Positions 28,154 through 37,247 of a stretch of 64,000 bases of DNA are shown here, in pieces. The notes under the pieces were generated by a model that made no database searches, was not told where the DNA came from, and saw only the letters and a list, made by a program, of their open reading frames with translations. The DNA comes from Kaistella flava (ex Peng et al. 2021) (GTDB lineage Bacteria > Bacteroidota > Bacteroidia > Flavobacteriales > Weeksellaceae). Numbering within the stretch: position 1 is the stretch's first letter; each line of letters starts with the position of its first letter. Both the position numbers and the translations under genes were made by a program. The stretch is taken from positions 1,488,001 through 1,552,000 of the forward strand of contig NZ_CP040442.1 in the NCBI RefSeq assembly GCF_015191005.1, in the 5' to 3' direction.

Positions 28154-29413
28154 TTATTTGTTATTCATTTTACCGACCGCTTTTGCAATTTCTTTAGCCG
28201 CAACTACGGCTCCTGCAACTCCTCCTGCAGCCGCTGCTGTTGCTGTTCTCCCAATTGCTTTCCCGGCGCTTGCTACCGTTCCTCCTGCTGCTTTTCCTTT
28301 GCTCATAATTCCAGCACCGCCAGCGGAGACAATTGAATCGGAAATCGAAGGAACCATCAAAATTCCAATTCCAGTTATGATATAAGCAACTGCAGGAAAA
28401 AGAGCGGTGTACATCATACCGCTGTTTTGTACGTAAACCCGAAGCGTGTTCATATCTGCAACACCGCTGGAATCAATCATGAGCGCATATCGATCGAGTT
28501 CCATTTGATATCCTGACATAATCAATTGCTGACCAATATTGATAATCGTGTACGTGATGAAGCTGTAAAGATTAATATTGATGAATTTGGTAACCCAGTT
28601 ATTAAAGGAGTTCTCAAATCCTGGTATGAGGGACATTCCTACGGCAAAAGGACCCAAAACAATTAATATGTAACTCCATATTTTCTGAATAAAAAAAATC
28701 AGATAGGTACAGACCCGAAGAATGGTAAGAGAAACTGCTTCAATAATTTCTGATAATGTTTTTTGAATTTTAAATTCCATTTTCATATACCATTCTTTGG
28801 CGGGTGCCAGTAATTTGTCTACATCGATATCGAACCAACTGTCGTCTGCTTTTTTTTCTAACTTATCCAAGGTTTCTTGCTTGGCTTCCTCTTCTGCTTG
28901 CGTTTTTATAAGAATCTCTAAGATTTGATTTTGTTTTTTGAATCTTTCAACTCTCAAATCATTAGCATCTTTTTCAATATCTTGAAAAAGAGCGATTCCT
29001 GGTTCTGCCAAAGATTGTAGTGGATATTGAATCATATTGGTAAAAGCACCCCAATACATTAAAATAAAAGCAATGATTGTAGGACGGATCATCGGTGTTA
29101 CTTCCCAAGGTCTTGCGCCTTCCTGCATTTGCCAACCCAAATAACCCATATAACATAAGGCTCCAAAACCACCAACTGCCTGTCCAAGCATTACCGCACC
29201 TGCCGACTGAGCTGCCATTGTAGTGTCTAATCTTGTAAATGCCTCCATAAACCATTTTTCAAAAGCACCATCACCTTTTAGAAATTGTAGCAGTTTGTTA
29301 TAACTATCAGTATCGCCATTTTGACTTAAAATAGGATCGCTATTTTGACCAAAAATTATCATTGGCAAAAGGAATAGTAAGAGACAAAGCGTTAGCGTTA
29401 AATATTTTTTCAT
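28154..29413 (-). CDS. traJ: Conjugative transposon protein TraJ
   Basis: 419 residues, a polytopic inner-membrane protein with a signal-like N terminus (YLTLTLCLLLFLLPMIIFG) and helices around residues 75-125, 215-255 and 265-345. The segment WSYILIVLGPFAVGMSLIPGFENSFNNW is characteristic of TraJ/VirB6-like proteins. The C-terminal ~55 residues are an alanine/glycine/lysine-rich low-complexity tail (AAGGTVASAGKAIGRTA...). It forms the membrane core of the transfer channel. It starts 3 bases downstream of the secreted 274-residue protein. Confidence 0.85.
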   Translation of the reverse strand: MKKYLTLTLCLLLFLLPMIIFGQNSDPILSQNGDTDSYNKLLQFLKGDGAFEKWFMEAFTRLDTTMAAQSAGAVMLGQAVGGFGALCYMGYLGWQMQEGARPWEVTPMIRPTIIAFILMYWGAFTNMIQYPLQSLAEPGIALFQDIEKDANDLRVERFKKQNQILEILIKTQAEEEAKQETLDKLEKKADDSWFDIDVDKLLAPAKEWYMKMEFKIQKTLSEIIEAVSLTILRVCTYLIFFIQKIWSYILIVLGPFAVGMSLIPGFENSFNNWVTKFININLYSFITYTIINIGQQLIMSGYQMELDRYALMIDSSGVADMNTLRVYVQNSGMMYTALFPAVAYIITGIGILMVPSISDSIVSAGGAGIMSKGKAAGGTVASAGKAIGRTATAAAAGGVAGAVVAAKEIAKAVGKMNNK

Positions 29414-29416
29414 GCT

Positions 29417-30241
29417 TTAAAATTTATTTTTATATTCAATCATCATTTTTTGAGCAATCGCCAAGTCATTGGATCTCCAATCAGATTCTAATTTTGTTCT
29501 TGATTTCGTCAGAAGTTTTTTATAGTCAAGAAATAAATTATTTTTTTGATCGAAAGCTCTTAACTGATTTGCAAATCTTCTCCAACCAATTAAGGTTTCG
29601 TGATACATTAGAAAGCGTTTTCCACGAGGCATATCCAAAGTTCTGGAGTTATTGTACTTATCTTTTAGTAGTGCAAGTTCTTTTTCAAGATGTGCAATTC
29701 CTCCATTAGCCAACATATTTTGATAAATTTTATCATCCTTTATTTGCCATTGGATATAATTTTGAGGATTTTCGGGGAATTCTTTCAATGGTCTGAGCAT
29801 TCTTTTATAATAGAGCAACCAAAGAGGATCGGCTTCAACAGTTACAGAAGTCCAGTGAGCAAAATCTTGTACGTTTCTTGTGTATAAAGTATCGACTTGA
29901 AGTTTGATTTTCTCAGCCTCTTTTCTTTGAAATTCTAACTCAGCGAATCTTTGAACTTCTAATCCGGTTGGTTTCAATGGTCGAATGTCTGCGCCATCCT
30001 TGTATTCCCTATTTCTTGATGGAGCGAGCCAACCCCAAACCGTAGCATAAGCGAAATTGGTTTGTATTCCTAAAAAGTATTTTGGATAGGGACGAAAATC
30101 TCCCCATGATTCAAATACCATTCTCTTATTGTGCGCGACAATTGAAGGATCATTCAATCTTTTGACTTGCCCATAGCTTAATGAACTTCCAACAAAAATT
30201 GTAAGAAAAAGCAAGATTTTTTTTGTGTAATTTTTCTTCAT
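29417..30241 (-). CDS. Secreted element protein of unknown function
   Basis: 274 residues with signal peptide (KKILLFLTIFVGSSLSYG). The N-terminal half is rich in aromatic residues (ESWGDFRPYPKYFLGIQ, FAYATVWGWLAPSRN), and the second half is helical and basic (LLTKSRTKLESDWRSNDLAIAQKMMIEY). It lies between the three small secreted relatives and traJ, in the region where traH/traI occur in CTnDOT-type elements. I cannot match it to either. A periplasmic scaffold role in the transfer apparatus is plausible from position. Confidence 0.55.
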   Translation of the reverse strand: MKKNYTKKILLFLTIFVGSSLSYGQVKRLNDPSIVAHNKRMVFESWGDFRPYPKYFLGIQTNFAYATVWGWLAPSRNREYKDGADIRPLKPTGLEVQRFAELEFQRKEAEKIKLQVDTLYTRNVQDFAHWTSVTVEADPLWLLYYKRMLRPLKEFPENPQNYIQWQIKDDKIYQNMLANGGIAHLEKELALLKDKYNNSRTLDMPRGKRFLMYHETLIGWRRFANQLRAFDQKNNLFLDYKKLLTKSRTKLESDWRSNDLAIAQKMMIEYKNKF

Positions 30242-30245
30242 CGTA

Positions 30246-30914
30246 TTAATTAAAAATGTTTTGGTAATAGATCATGATTTTTTTAACAATAGCTCTGTCA
30301 AGATTTACATAAGAATTAATGGTCGGAATTTGATAGATATATGGAATTTTCTTAGCGTTTTTCAGCCTTATTTTAATACAGATCAGATAACCATTTATCA
30401 TTTGAGCTTTGGAAGAAAGATTTTGAATCAGTACTTGGCGATCATAAGGATCCATCAGAAAATCGTTTTCTTCATGAAGTATATCCTGCGTCAATTCTGT
30501 TTGCATTTTAAGGAGTTCCTGTACAGCCGCTATGTAAAATCTGTTCATTAGAATAGCAAATTCAGGATGTTGAGCAGTTAGAATGAGAACGTCATTTGCA
30601 TTTTGACCGATTTGTACAAAAGTTTTAGATAAATAATAAAGTTGCTTTCCTTGCTTGATTGCTGAATTTATATTGGTTAATTTATCATAGACGAATTCTT
30701 GAATGGCAACAACTTGAGCAATTTTTTGATTGATATCGTTGTATAACTTTTTCTGCTTTTCATAAGAGTTCAAAAAGGACTCATTGCTAGCCAATCGAAC
30801 CGCTTGATTTTTGGTCAATTGTGCTAACAGTTGGTCGTTTATCACAATAGTTTGTCCTTCTACAAAAGTTAATCCTGCTATAACAGTCAATAGAGCAAGT
30901 GTTATTTTTTTCAT
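30246..30914 (-). CDS. Secreted helical tra-operon protein, relative of the two upstream proteins
   Basis: 222 residues with signal peptide (KKITLALLTVIAGLTFVEG) and an all-helical body. It shares with the 218-residue protein at 31620-32276 the LILTxxxPxxA segment (NDVLILTAQHPEFAILMN) and the same final pattern (YVNLDRAIVKKIMIYYQNIF). The predicted location is the periplasm. These proteins resemble a helical family encoded next to traG in Bacteroidetes conjugative elements. Function is unknown; stalk or pilus-associated roles are possible. It is 4 bases upstream of the 274-residue gene. Confidence 0.55.
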   Translation of the reverse strand: MKKITLALLTVIAGLTFVEGQTIVINDQLLAQLTKNQAVRLASNESFLNSYEKQKKLYNDINQKIAQVVAIQEFVYDKLTNINSAIKQGKQLYYLSKTFVQIGQNANDVLILTAQHPEFAILMNRFYIAAVQELLKMQTELTQDILHEENDFLMDPYDRQVLIQNLSSKAQMINGYLICIKIRLKNAKKIPYIYQIPTINSYVNLDRAIVKKIMIYYQNIFN

Positions 30915-30924
30915 GTCCTTACTA

Positions 30925-31602
30925 TTAAAAGTGATTGATAATTTGTTCTACAATCTGTTTGTCCTTATTGATATAATTGAGGACAACAAACTTTGTCCAC
31001 TCCACTTTTCGCTTGATATCTCTGATCTTCATCAACATGAAATAGGAATCTCTTCGAAGTCTTGCGACTTCCTCCAAAGCAAATTCTAATAAAATTTTCC
31101 TTTCCGCTTTTTCCATTTGATTAATGGCACCATAGGAAAGAACAATACCCGTTAGTAATCGCACAATCATTTGTATATCATCAACAAATTTTATTTCTGC
31201 AGGCAAAACAACAATGAGTGAATAAGGTGCAGTTTGGATTTCTGTAATTATCTTGGATTGAATATCTTGTATTTTCTGACTTTCTAGAAAAATGGCATAA
31301 CCGGTGGGAATGGCCTGCATTGCAAAATCAACAATTCTCAATCGGTCTTGAATTTTAGTCGTGGTTTCCTTAAACTTTTCCCATTGTTTTTTATTGACAA
31401 CTTCGGTTGCTAAATTGGTGTCTTGCCAATTTTTCATTTCTTTCTGTCTTTCATTTTCCTGCATCGTGTGCCGAATCTCTTGATTCATCATCGGAAATGA
31501 AACATTCTCTTTTTCCCAAGGAGGAGTCACATGTCCTCCGGATGAAGTAATTACCAGATAAACTGTTGGAAGCATTATTGAAAGAAATAGTCTTTTTTTC
31601 AT
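30925..31602 (-). CDS. Secreted helical tra-operon protein, central member of a three-gene set
   Basis: 225 residues with an N-terminal signal (KKRLFLSIMLPTVYLVITSS). The processed protein begins with a methionine/charge-rich stretch (MMNQEIRHTMQENERQKEMKN) and continues as amphipathic helices, ending KFVVLNYINKDKQIVEQIINHF. That ending has the same shape as the two neighbours (Y-[IV]-N-x-D-x-x-I-V-x-x-I). I read it as a diverged member of the same family. It is 10 bases upstream of the next relative. Confidence 0.5.
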   Translation of the reverse strand: MKKRLFLSIMLPTVYLVITSSGGHVTPPWEKENVSFPMMNQEIRHTMQENERQKEMKNWQDTNLATEVVNKKQWEKFKETTTKIQDRLRIVDFAMQAIPTGYAIFLESQKIQDIQSKIITEIQTAPYSLIVVLPAEIKFVDDIQMIVRLLTGIVLSYGAINQMEKAERKILLEFALEEVARLRRDSYFMLMKIRDIKRKVEWTKFVVLNYINKDKQIVEQIINHF

Positions 31603-31619
31603 GGTGCCTTTTTTAAATA

Positions 31620-32276
31620 TTAGAATCTGTTTTTATAAGTCCACATAATGTTTTGCACAATGCTTATATCAGTATTGATATAACCTTGAAAGGGATTAAT
31701 AGACTGAAACCATCCTAACCTTATAGCTCTTTCGATATTCAGTTTGGTAGAAAGCAACCATATTTTAAGCATTATTACATTTTGAGAAACCGAAAAAAGT
31801 AGTTTATAACGATCTCCTGCAGTGGCAAGATTTAATTCTCCTGGCTTTAATAAGTCTGTGACATCTGTGGTCAATTTTATGACCTGTTCATACGCTTTTT
31901 GAGACGCCTTAACTCCAAAAACAGCATATTGCGGTTTGTCTTTTGTTAGAATTAAAATATCACTTGAATACTGTAAACAGCGGTCCAGTTCGTTATAAAT
32001 CCCAATCACCTGTACTCCATTTTTCAATGTTCCAGATACCTCATTCAAACCTTTGAGAACGGTGTTTTGAATATTATTTGCCACCACCATCTGTGTTCCT
32101 ACCCAAGCTTGAGCTTGTTGCAGTTTTGTTTGTTCCGTAATTGTTTTTTCCTGCTGATTTTCAAGATTATCCGAATATAATTTTAACGCAAGTGTTGTTG
32201 TCACATCGATGTAAGTGTTTTGCGCCGAGACGAAATTTCCTACGATCAACAAAAGAATAAGTCTAAACTTTTTCAT
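31620..32276 (-). CDS. Secreted helical tra-operon protein, first member of a three-gene set
   Basis: 218 residues with signal peptide (KKFRLILLLIVGNFVSAQ). Helical body with SSDILILTKDKPQYAVFGVK and the ending GYINTDISIVQNIMWTYKNRF, both echoed in the protein at 30246-30914. Its start overlaps the end of traG by 14 bases, so it is expressed with the ATPase. No catalytic motif is visible. A periplasmic structural role in the transfer apparatus is the simplest idea. Confidence 0.55.
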   Translation of the reverse strand: MKKFRLILLLIVGNFVSAQNTYIDVTTTLALKLYSDNLENQQEKTITEQTKLQQAQAWVGTQMVVANNIQNTVLKGLNEVSGTLKNGVQVIGIYNELDRCLQYSSDILILTKDKPQYAVFGVKASQKAYEQVIKLTTDVTDLLKPGELNLATAGDRYKLLFSVSQNVIMLKIWLLSTKLNIERAIRLGWFQSINPFQGYINTDISIVQNIMWTYKNRF

Positions 32277-35200
32277 AATCGTGCTTTTTAGAATGAAGGA
32301 GTTCTTTTAAATTCAATCCACGATCTTGCATTTCCTGTCCAATTATTTTCAAAATATTTTGGTCTTTGTTTGCGTTTCTTATTTCCTGATAATAACCAAG
32401 AATATCTTCATCAAGAGGTTGTTGATAGAGATTGACTAAACCAACCATATTTTCCATTTTGTCCTGCAGTTCAGTAAAATCTTTGATAAAAAGTTGCAGT
32501 GCTTCATCATAACTATCAGCTTGATGCGCGTAATATTCAATGGCAATTTTCTCAGGTTTTTCTGTCGTATAGGTTAAATATTGCTCCAAGGCTACTTCAT
32601 TCCCATAGACTTCTCCTTTCGATCCACGTTTTAAATAGAATTCCTTGAAGCGGCTTCTTCCGAACTTATTATTCAGATTATTAATGGTGAAAATCTTGTT
32701 TTGTTCCACTTTGTTTAGTGATAGCAAAGAGGCGATTTTATCAAAATTATCTTTGAATTTAGTCTGGTCTAGTAGTATAAAAGTGTCGGAATTATTAATG
32801 ATAGAATCTTTCACAACGGTGTTCCCGATAATATCATCGAGTTCCTGAGTTACCACGACCGCTTCACCCCAGAATTTCCTTACTGTTTTGTACAAATAAA
32901 GAATATAACCTCCCATTAATTTTGAAGCAATTGCTTTCCATGCTTCTTCAATGATGAGTGCTTTTCGTCGGTCTTTTCTCAATCGCATTTTCTGGATGAA
33001 CGTGTCCATAATAATCAGCGTGACGATCGGAAATAGTTTCGGATTGTCTTTTACATTATCAATCTCAAAAACAATAAAGGGCTCATCAAATAAAGTACTA
33101 TCTGCATTTTCATTCAGCGTTGTGCCATATCGCCCACCTTTGTAAAAGTCTTTTAATACGAATAAGAATGTTCTTAGTTTGAATTCACTTTCATCAATTC
33201 GGTGCTTTTTATTATTGAGATAAATCGGTAAGAACTGATCACAATAGTCGTAGAAACTGTTAAATGATAATTCTGCAAACGCAAGTTTATTCTCTAACTC
33301 AACAATTCTTTTGATGAGCGCTTTTCGTAGTGCATCGTTCCATTCTTTCGTATTCTGCGGTCTTTTTATTACCGATTTTGCTTTGGTCAATATGAGTTGC
33401 GTTTCGTCATAAATCTTTCTTCGTTCTTCATCATTCAAAGTTTCGTAAGCTTCAAAGACTTGAAAAAATTTAGAAGAATCGTAATCCGGGTTATCCAAAT
33501 TTTTATCGGGATGATAAATCTGAATCATTTTCCGTCCCTTTTCTCTAACATGAGCAGTGGTAGCATCAAAAGGAATTTCCAGAATATCGTAATAGGTTTG
33601 ATGTTCTTTAATTTCGCTTTCAAAATCAGCATGAATATCCTCTTCGTGAATGTTGTATTTTCGTAAATATTGAAATAGTTCTTCAGAACTTTTCTCTTCG
33701 TACCAATTGTTGCCACCATTAAAAAACTGATGATAATAAGACATCAACACATTATCTAAAATAGATTTTTGAGTTGAACTCATCGAAGCATCTGCACCTT
33801 GCCAAATCAAAAAAATAAGATTGGTTAAAAACTCAATTTTTTCGATGTTAAATTCCTCTTTATCCATTAAAAAAGGATTCATTGTAATTGGTTTTTCCTC
33901 CGTATATTGAATGTATCTCCCGCCCTTGTAAGCGCAAAGACCGGAATAGGAATCGCCGGTATCCACAATAATTACATCATAATTATAAGTGAGATATTGC
34001 TCCACGATATTGTTCATCAAAAAAGATTTACCCGAACCGGACGGACCAAGTACAAACTTATTTCTGTTATTTATTCTGCCGGTTTTCATGGGTAAATCTG
34101 ATGGGTCTATTTTTAAGGGAACGCCTTGTCGATCTGTGAAGCGTAAGTAAAAATTTGATTCTTCGTTTACGGGGTAACTTTCTTTAAAAAAAAAACAAAG
34201 CGCAGCTTCGCTTGTCGTTGTAAATAAATCGTATGATTTCAGTTCCACTGCATTTCCGGGAATGCAACATCTAAAAAGCTCCAGTTGATTGTAAGAATTT
34301 TGGGAAACGATAATTCCTTTCATGAACAATTTATTTTCAATTAAGGATTGAGTTTCTTCCATTTTTTCAAGAGAATCTGTAGAATAGGAAATAGAAAAAT
34401 GGGCATCGACGATGAGTTGACCGTCCATCGCTATATTATGAAGCAGTTCATCAATTTCTTCTGCAACGATGGCATTTGACGGTGAATTATTTGCGACACC
34501 TTCATGCTTTTTTTTCTTTTTTTCTAACTCACGCTGTTTTGAAGCTTGGTGTGGAATCGAAATAATCTGATTGTAAACGATGGTTTTGTAATCGTCTAAT
34601 TCATTGATAAAAGAAAAATTGTCAACTGCTGTTTCTGAAGCGGAACCGTTACCACCTAAATAGGAATAGGTTTCAATTTCTGAAGGTAATTCGATTTTTT
34701 CTATGTCTACGAAACTAATCGTTTTAACAAATTTGTTACCGATGTTAAGATGTTCATGCGTGGCTTTAATATTATCAAAAGAGGGCGTTTGAGCAAAATT
34801 CATTGATAAAATTCCACTGATATAATGTTCGAAATCCTTTTCCTTTAAAAATTTGGGATCGCACTCATTTTGAGACAGAAGCATAAAGATTTTAAGGCAT
34901 TTATCTCTTAATATTTTGTACGCTTTTTCAGAAAAATTGTATTTGGTTTTCTTTAAATTTTGATCTACTATCTCCGTAAACAATAAAAGGGTATCGATGG
35001 TTTTGAACATCCTCCCTTCAAAATGGTCGGAATATTTTTGCTGTAAAAATTCATTTGATTTTTCAGCAGTATATTTTTGTTTACTGAAAATGTCAATCTT
35101 CTGAACAATATGATTTTCCCCAATGATCGCAACAACTTGATTCAAAACCGTATGAAATTGTAGATAAGCTTCAGGGTCAGCAGAATATTGTTCTACATTA

Positions 35201-35328
35201 TTTTTGATTTGTATTCCGATAACAGGATTGCCGAACTGACCGATGAGCACATCAAAATTCCAGTTATTATCTTTCCCGTAATCATACCCAATAAAAGGAA
35301 TATCAAAAGTTTTTTTCTTTAAGTTCAT
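32263..35328 (-). CDS. traG: TraG-type VirB4-like conjugation ATPase with an inserted J-domain
   Basis: 1,021 residues; the CTnDOT-type relatives are about 830. Walker A is GPSGSGKS (428-435), and Walker B with the following acid is ALIIEEAW (790-797). The family's SFNSFYDYC and FYKGGRYGTTLN segments are at 688-696 and 728-739. Between the two halves of the motor lies an insertion that contains a complete J-domain, about residues 577-642: YYDILEIP, the HPD motif at 606-608 (QIYHPDKN), then FEAYETLNDEERRKIYDE. J-domains activate Hsp70 chaperones, so this ATPase may recruit DnaK. The protein drives assembly and substrate transfer in the type IV secretion channel. Its start overlaps traF by 26 bases. 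Confidence 0.88.
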   Translation of the reverse strand: MNLKKKTFDIPFIGYDYGKDNNWNFDVLIGQFGNPVIGIQIKNNVEQYSADPEAYLQFHTVLNQVVAIIGENHIVQKIDIFSKQKYTAEKSNEFLQQKYSDHFEGRMFKTIDTLLLFTEIVDQNLKKTKYNFSEKAYKILRDKCLKIFMLLSQNECDPKFLKEKDFEHYISGILSMNFAQTPSFDNIKATHEHLNIGNKFVKTISFVDIEKIELPSEIETYSYLGGNGSASETAVDNFSFINELDDYKTIVYNQIISIPHQASKQRELEKKKKKHEGVANNSPSNAIVAEEIDELLHNIAMDGQLIVDAHFSISYSTDSLEKMEETQSLIENKLFMKGIIVSQNSYNQLELFRCCIPGNAVELKSYDLFTTTSEAALCFFFKESYPVNEESNFYLRFTDRQGVPLKIDPSDLPMKTGRINNRNKFVLGPSGSGKSFLMNNIVEQYLTYNYDVIIVDTGDSYSGLCAYKGGRYIQYTEEKPITMNPFLMDKEEFNIEKIEFLTNLIFLIWQGADASMSSTQKSILDNVLMSYYHQFFNGGNNWYEEKSSEELFQYLRKYNIHEEDIHADFESEIKEHQTYYDILEIPFDATTAHVREKGRKMIQIYHPDKNLDNPDYDSSKFFQVFEAYETLNDEERRKIYDETQLILTKAKSVIKRPQNTKEWNDALRKALIKRIVELENKLAFAELSFNSFYDYCDQFLPIYLNNKKHRIDESEFKLRTFLFVLKDFYKGGRYGTTLNENADSTLFDEPFIVFEIDNVKDNPKLFPIVTLIIMDTFIQKMRLRKDRRKALIIEEAWKAIASKLMGGYILYLYKTVRKFWGEAVVVTQELDDIIGNTVVKDSIINNSDTFILLDQTKFKDNFDKIASLLSLNKVEQNKIFTINNLNNKFGRSRFKEFYLKRGSKGEVYGNEVALEQYLTYTTEKPEKIAIEYYAHQADSYDEALQLFIKDFTELQDKMENMVGLVNLYQQPLDEDILGYYQEIRNANKDQNILKIIGQEMQDRGLNLKELLHSKKHDYEKV

Positions 35329-35629
35329 GATTTACTTTTTTTGGTAAAAGTTTTACATTTCTGAATTTTGTCGGAATAATGTGCAATTCTTCTTCATTCC
35401 TTGTTTTGTTATATAGTCCTTTCCTATCCTGCATTTTGTAAATGAGAAATACTCCAGTTCCTCCTATTGCTGCGCCGATGATCATTCCGAATAATCCAAA
35501 CAAAGAAGAAAGTATCGCAACTGTAATAAGTCCACCAACGGCGGAACCCATTGCGAAGTAGATATACTTGTCTTTTAGTCCGAAAAATATAAGGGGCTTT
35601 TTCAACCCCTTATAAAGGAAATATCCCAT
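35303..35629 (-). CDS. traF: Conjugative transposon protein TraF (DUF4133)
   Basis: 108 residues from ATG 35629, chosen because it overlaps the stop of traE (TAATG) and gives the family's N terminus (MGYFLYKGLKKPLIFFGLK). A longer frame begins at 35731 but lies inside traE. Two membrane helices with glycine pairs follow (YIYFAMGSAVGGLITVAIL and LFGMIIGAAIGGTGVFLIY), then a short basic tail. It is a VirB3-like inner-membrane partner of TraG, whose gene overlaps its end. Confidence 0.82.
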   Translation of the reverse strand: MGYFLYKGLKKPLIFFGLKDKYIYFAMGSAVGGLITVAILSSLFGLFGMIIGAAIGGTGVFLIYKMQDRKGLYNKTRNEEELHIIPTKFRNVKLLPKKVNHELKEKNF

Positions 35630-35922
35630 TAGAATATTGCCGCAATAAATGTTGGAACCAACAAAAGGAAAATACAGGCACCTCCCCAACCAACAATTTC
35701 TTTGTTGATGTCTTGGTCTCCATTCGTCCATTTGTTGTAAATCCTAATTCCTCCGACCGTTCCTACGATGGCACCAATGGCATAAATCAGCAATCCCAAA
35801 TCGGTGATATAACCGGAAATAGTTGAGGCTGCTGCACCTAAAGCAGCACTACCACCAGATTGTGCAAATGCAGGAGTTAAGGACAGAACAATCGCAAAAA
35901 CAGTTATTGCTCTTTTCATCAT
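35629..35922 (-). CDS. traE: Conjugative transposon protein TraE (DUF4134, VirB2-like)
   Basis: About 97 residues from the ATG at 35922 (MMKRAITVFAIVLSLTPAFA is a good signal peptide); an in-frame ATG at 35952 would add ten residues before it. The mature part is small and hydrophobic, with two helices (LGLLIYAIGAIVGTVGGIRIY and IVGWGGACIFLLLVPTFIAAIF) and the DUF4134 core NKWTNGDQD. The family resembles VirB2 pilin. Its stop overlaps the traF start by one base. Confidence 0.85.
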   Translation of the reverse strand: MMKRAITVFAIVLSLTPAFAQSGGSAALGAAASTISGYITDLGLLIYAIGAIVGTVGGIRIYNKWTNGDQDINKEIVGWGGACIFLLLVPTFIAAIF

Positions 35923-35986
35923 TTTGTGTTTTTTGAATTCTTGATTCATCATGTTAAAAAATTAAGGGTTAAAAATTATTATTGAT

Positions 35987-36550
35987 TTACATTGCGGATG
36001 ATTGATAAACTTTGAATCCATCGATGTTCTTAATTAATTGAACATTGGTTTCAGCTAGATTTAACATTTTCTTCCATCGGTCACTATTTAATTTTTTGAT
36101 TGCTAAATTCACTTCGTCATTTTGTTGGTTCTGAATTCGTTCATCGTCGATTATTACGGAATCAAGTTTCTCTTCAAACTTTAGTTCGGAATCTTCAATA
36201 ATTTTTTCTTCGGTTGGTTCTATCAATTTTTTAGCATTAAACGAATCAATGTTTTGTTCAGATTCAAACCGTTCTCTCCAATGATCCATATTTTGTCTTT
36301 CTTCTAACAGCGTTGTTTCAATTGGAAATTCACGTTGACTAAATGATTTTGGAGTATTTAAATTTTCGACATCTTCAATACCTACAGTTGTGACTTCGGT
36401 TTTGTTTAACTCCTCAAAATCAAGGTGATAAAAGTCTTCATTCTCTTCAGAATTCACAGCAGATTCTTTTTTAAGAAAGAGGTCATAGACGATATTCCCA
36501 ACGTAATAGAGTGCATAAAGTGCGAGTAGAATAATGATAAATTGTGTCAT
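35987..36550 (-). CDS. Membrane-anchored acidic protein of the tra operon, function unknown
   Basis: About 187 residues from ATG 36550, chosen because it starts a membrane anchor (MTQFIIILLALYALYYVGN); a longer frame from 36652 overlaps the ParA gene. After the single helix comes a long acidic, probably disordered linker (EENEDFYHLDFEELN, EPTEEKIIEDSELKFEEK) and a short C-terminal helical part (LNSDRWKKMLNLAETN). It stands between parA and traE, where CTnDOT-type elements carry poorly conserved traC/traD genes. I make no functional claim. Confidence 0.5.
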   Translation of the reverse strand: MTQFIIILLALYALYYVGNIVYDLFLKKESAVNSEENEDFYHLDFEELNKTEVTTVGIEDVENLNTPKSFSQREFPIETTLLEERQNMDHWRERFESEQNIDSFNAKKLIEPTEEKIIEDSELKFEEKLDSVIIDDERIQNQQNDEVNLAIKKLNSDRWKKMLNLAETNVQLIKNIDGFKVYQSSAM

Positions 36551-36584
36551 TTGTTTCAAGTGTTTTTTCTGGTAACATTTTTTA

Positions 36585-37235
36585 TTAAAGCGAAATTTCC
36601 AGCGATCCGTTGATACAATTAATGAGCTCATCCAATGAGTTTTTAACTGCATATTTTTGATGTTTCGTTAGTTCTCTCGTACTAATTGTTTGTAGACAAT
36701 TCCTTTTAAAAACAGGGTTCTTCAATAGAATACCATATTTTACTATTTCCGAATCCATTCCTTCTTGATTAAGATATTTATAGCCTTTATCATATTTTGA
36801 CCGAATAAAAATGCGTTCTGCCTGGCTTTCCAACTGTCCCATTAAATTGACAAATACTAAAGTTGATTTTGCAGAGACATCAGAATATTCAAAAGGGATA
36901 ATGATGAAATCGCTATAAATCAATAAATCGATATATTTTTCATCAAGCGTTCCTGCCAAATCAAACAGGTTAATATCTTCACTTTCTTTAAGTCCAATAA
37001 TGGTTTCAAAATCGGAAAATGGCTGCTCCACTTCCTCCTCTATAATTTCAACTTCGTAAAGCTTTGGAAGATTCAGCGCTTCATCTTCCTTCCATTTGTG
37101 GTAAAATGATTTTTGAAAATCAAAATCAAAGACATTAAGCTTTCTTTTTGAAATTGTCGAAATGTAATTAGCAAAGGCAATGGCAAGTGTAGTTTTACCG
37201 GTTCCTCCTTTCTGAGTTGCAAAAGTGATAATCAT
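36585..37235 (-). CDS. ParA/MinD-family ATPase of the conjugative element (TraA-like)
   Basis: 216 residues with the deviant Walker A motif KGGTGKTT at residues 9-16 (MIITFATQKGGTGKTTLAIA) and FDFDFQKS as motif A'. ParA-type ATPases at this place in Bacteroidetes conjugative elements are called TraA and are thought to help partition or position the transfer machinery or DNA. No ParB partner is visible. It begins 12 bases after the relaxase gene. Confidence 0.85.
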   Translation of the reverse strand: MIITFATQKGGTGKTTLAIAFANYISTISKRKLNVFDFDFQKSFYHKWKEDEALNLPKLYEVEIIEEEVEQPFSDFETIIGLKESEDINLFDLAGTLDEKYIDLLIYSDFIIIPFEYSDVSAKSTLVFVNLMGQLESQAERIFIRSKYDKGYKYLNQEGMDSEIVKYGILLKNPVFKRNCLQTISTRELTKHQKYAVKNSLDELINCINGSLEISL

Positions 37236-37247
37236 TTTTTCCGTTTT

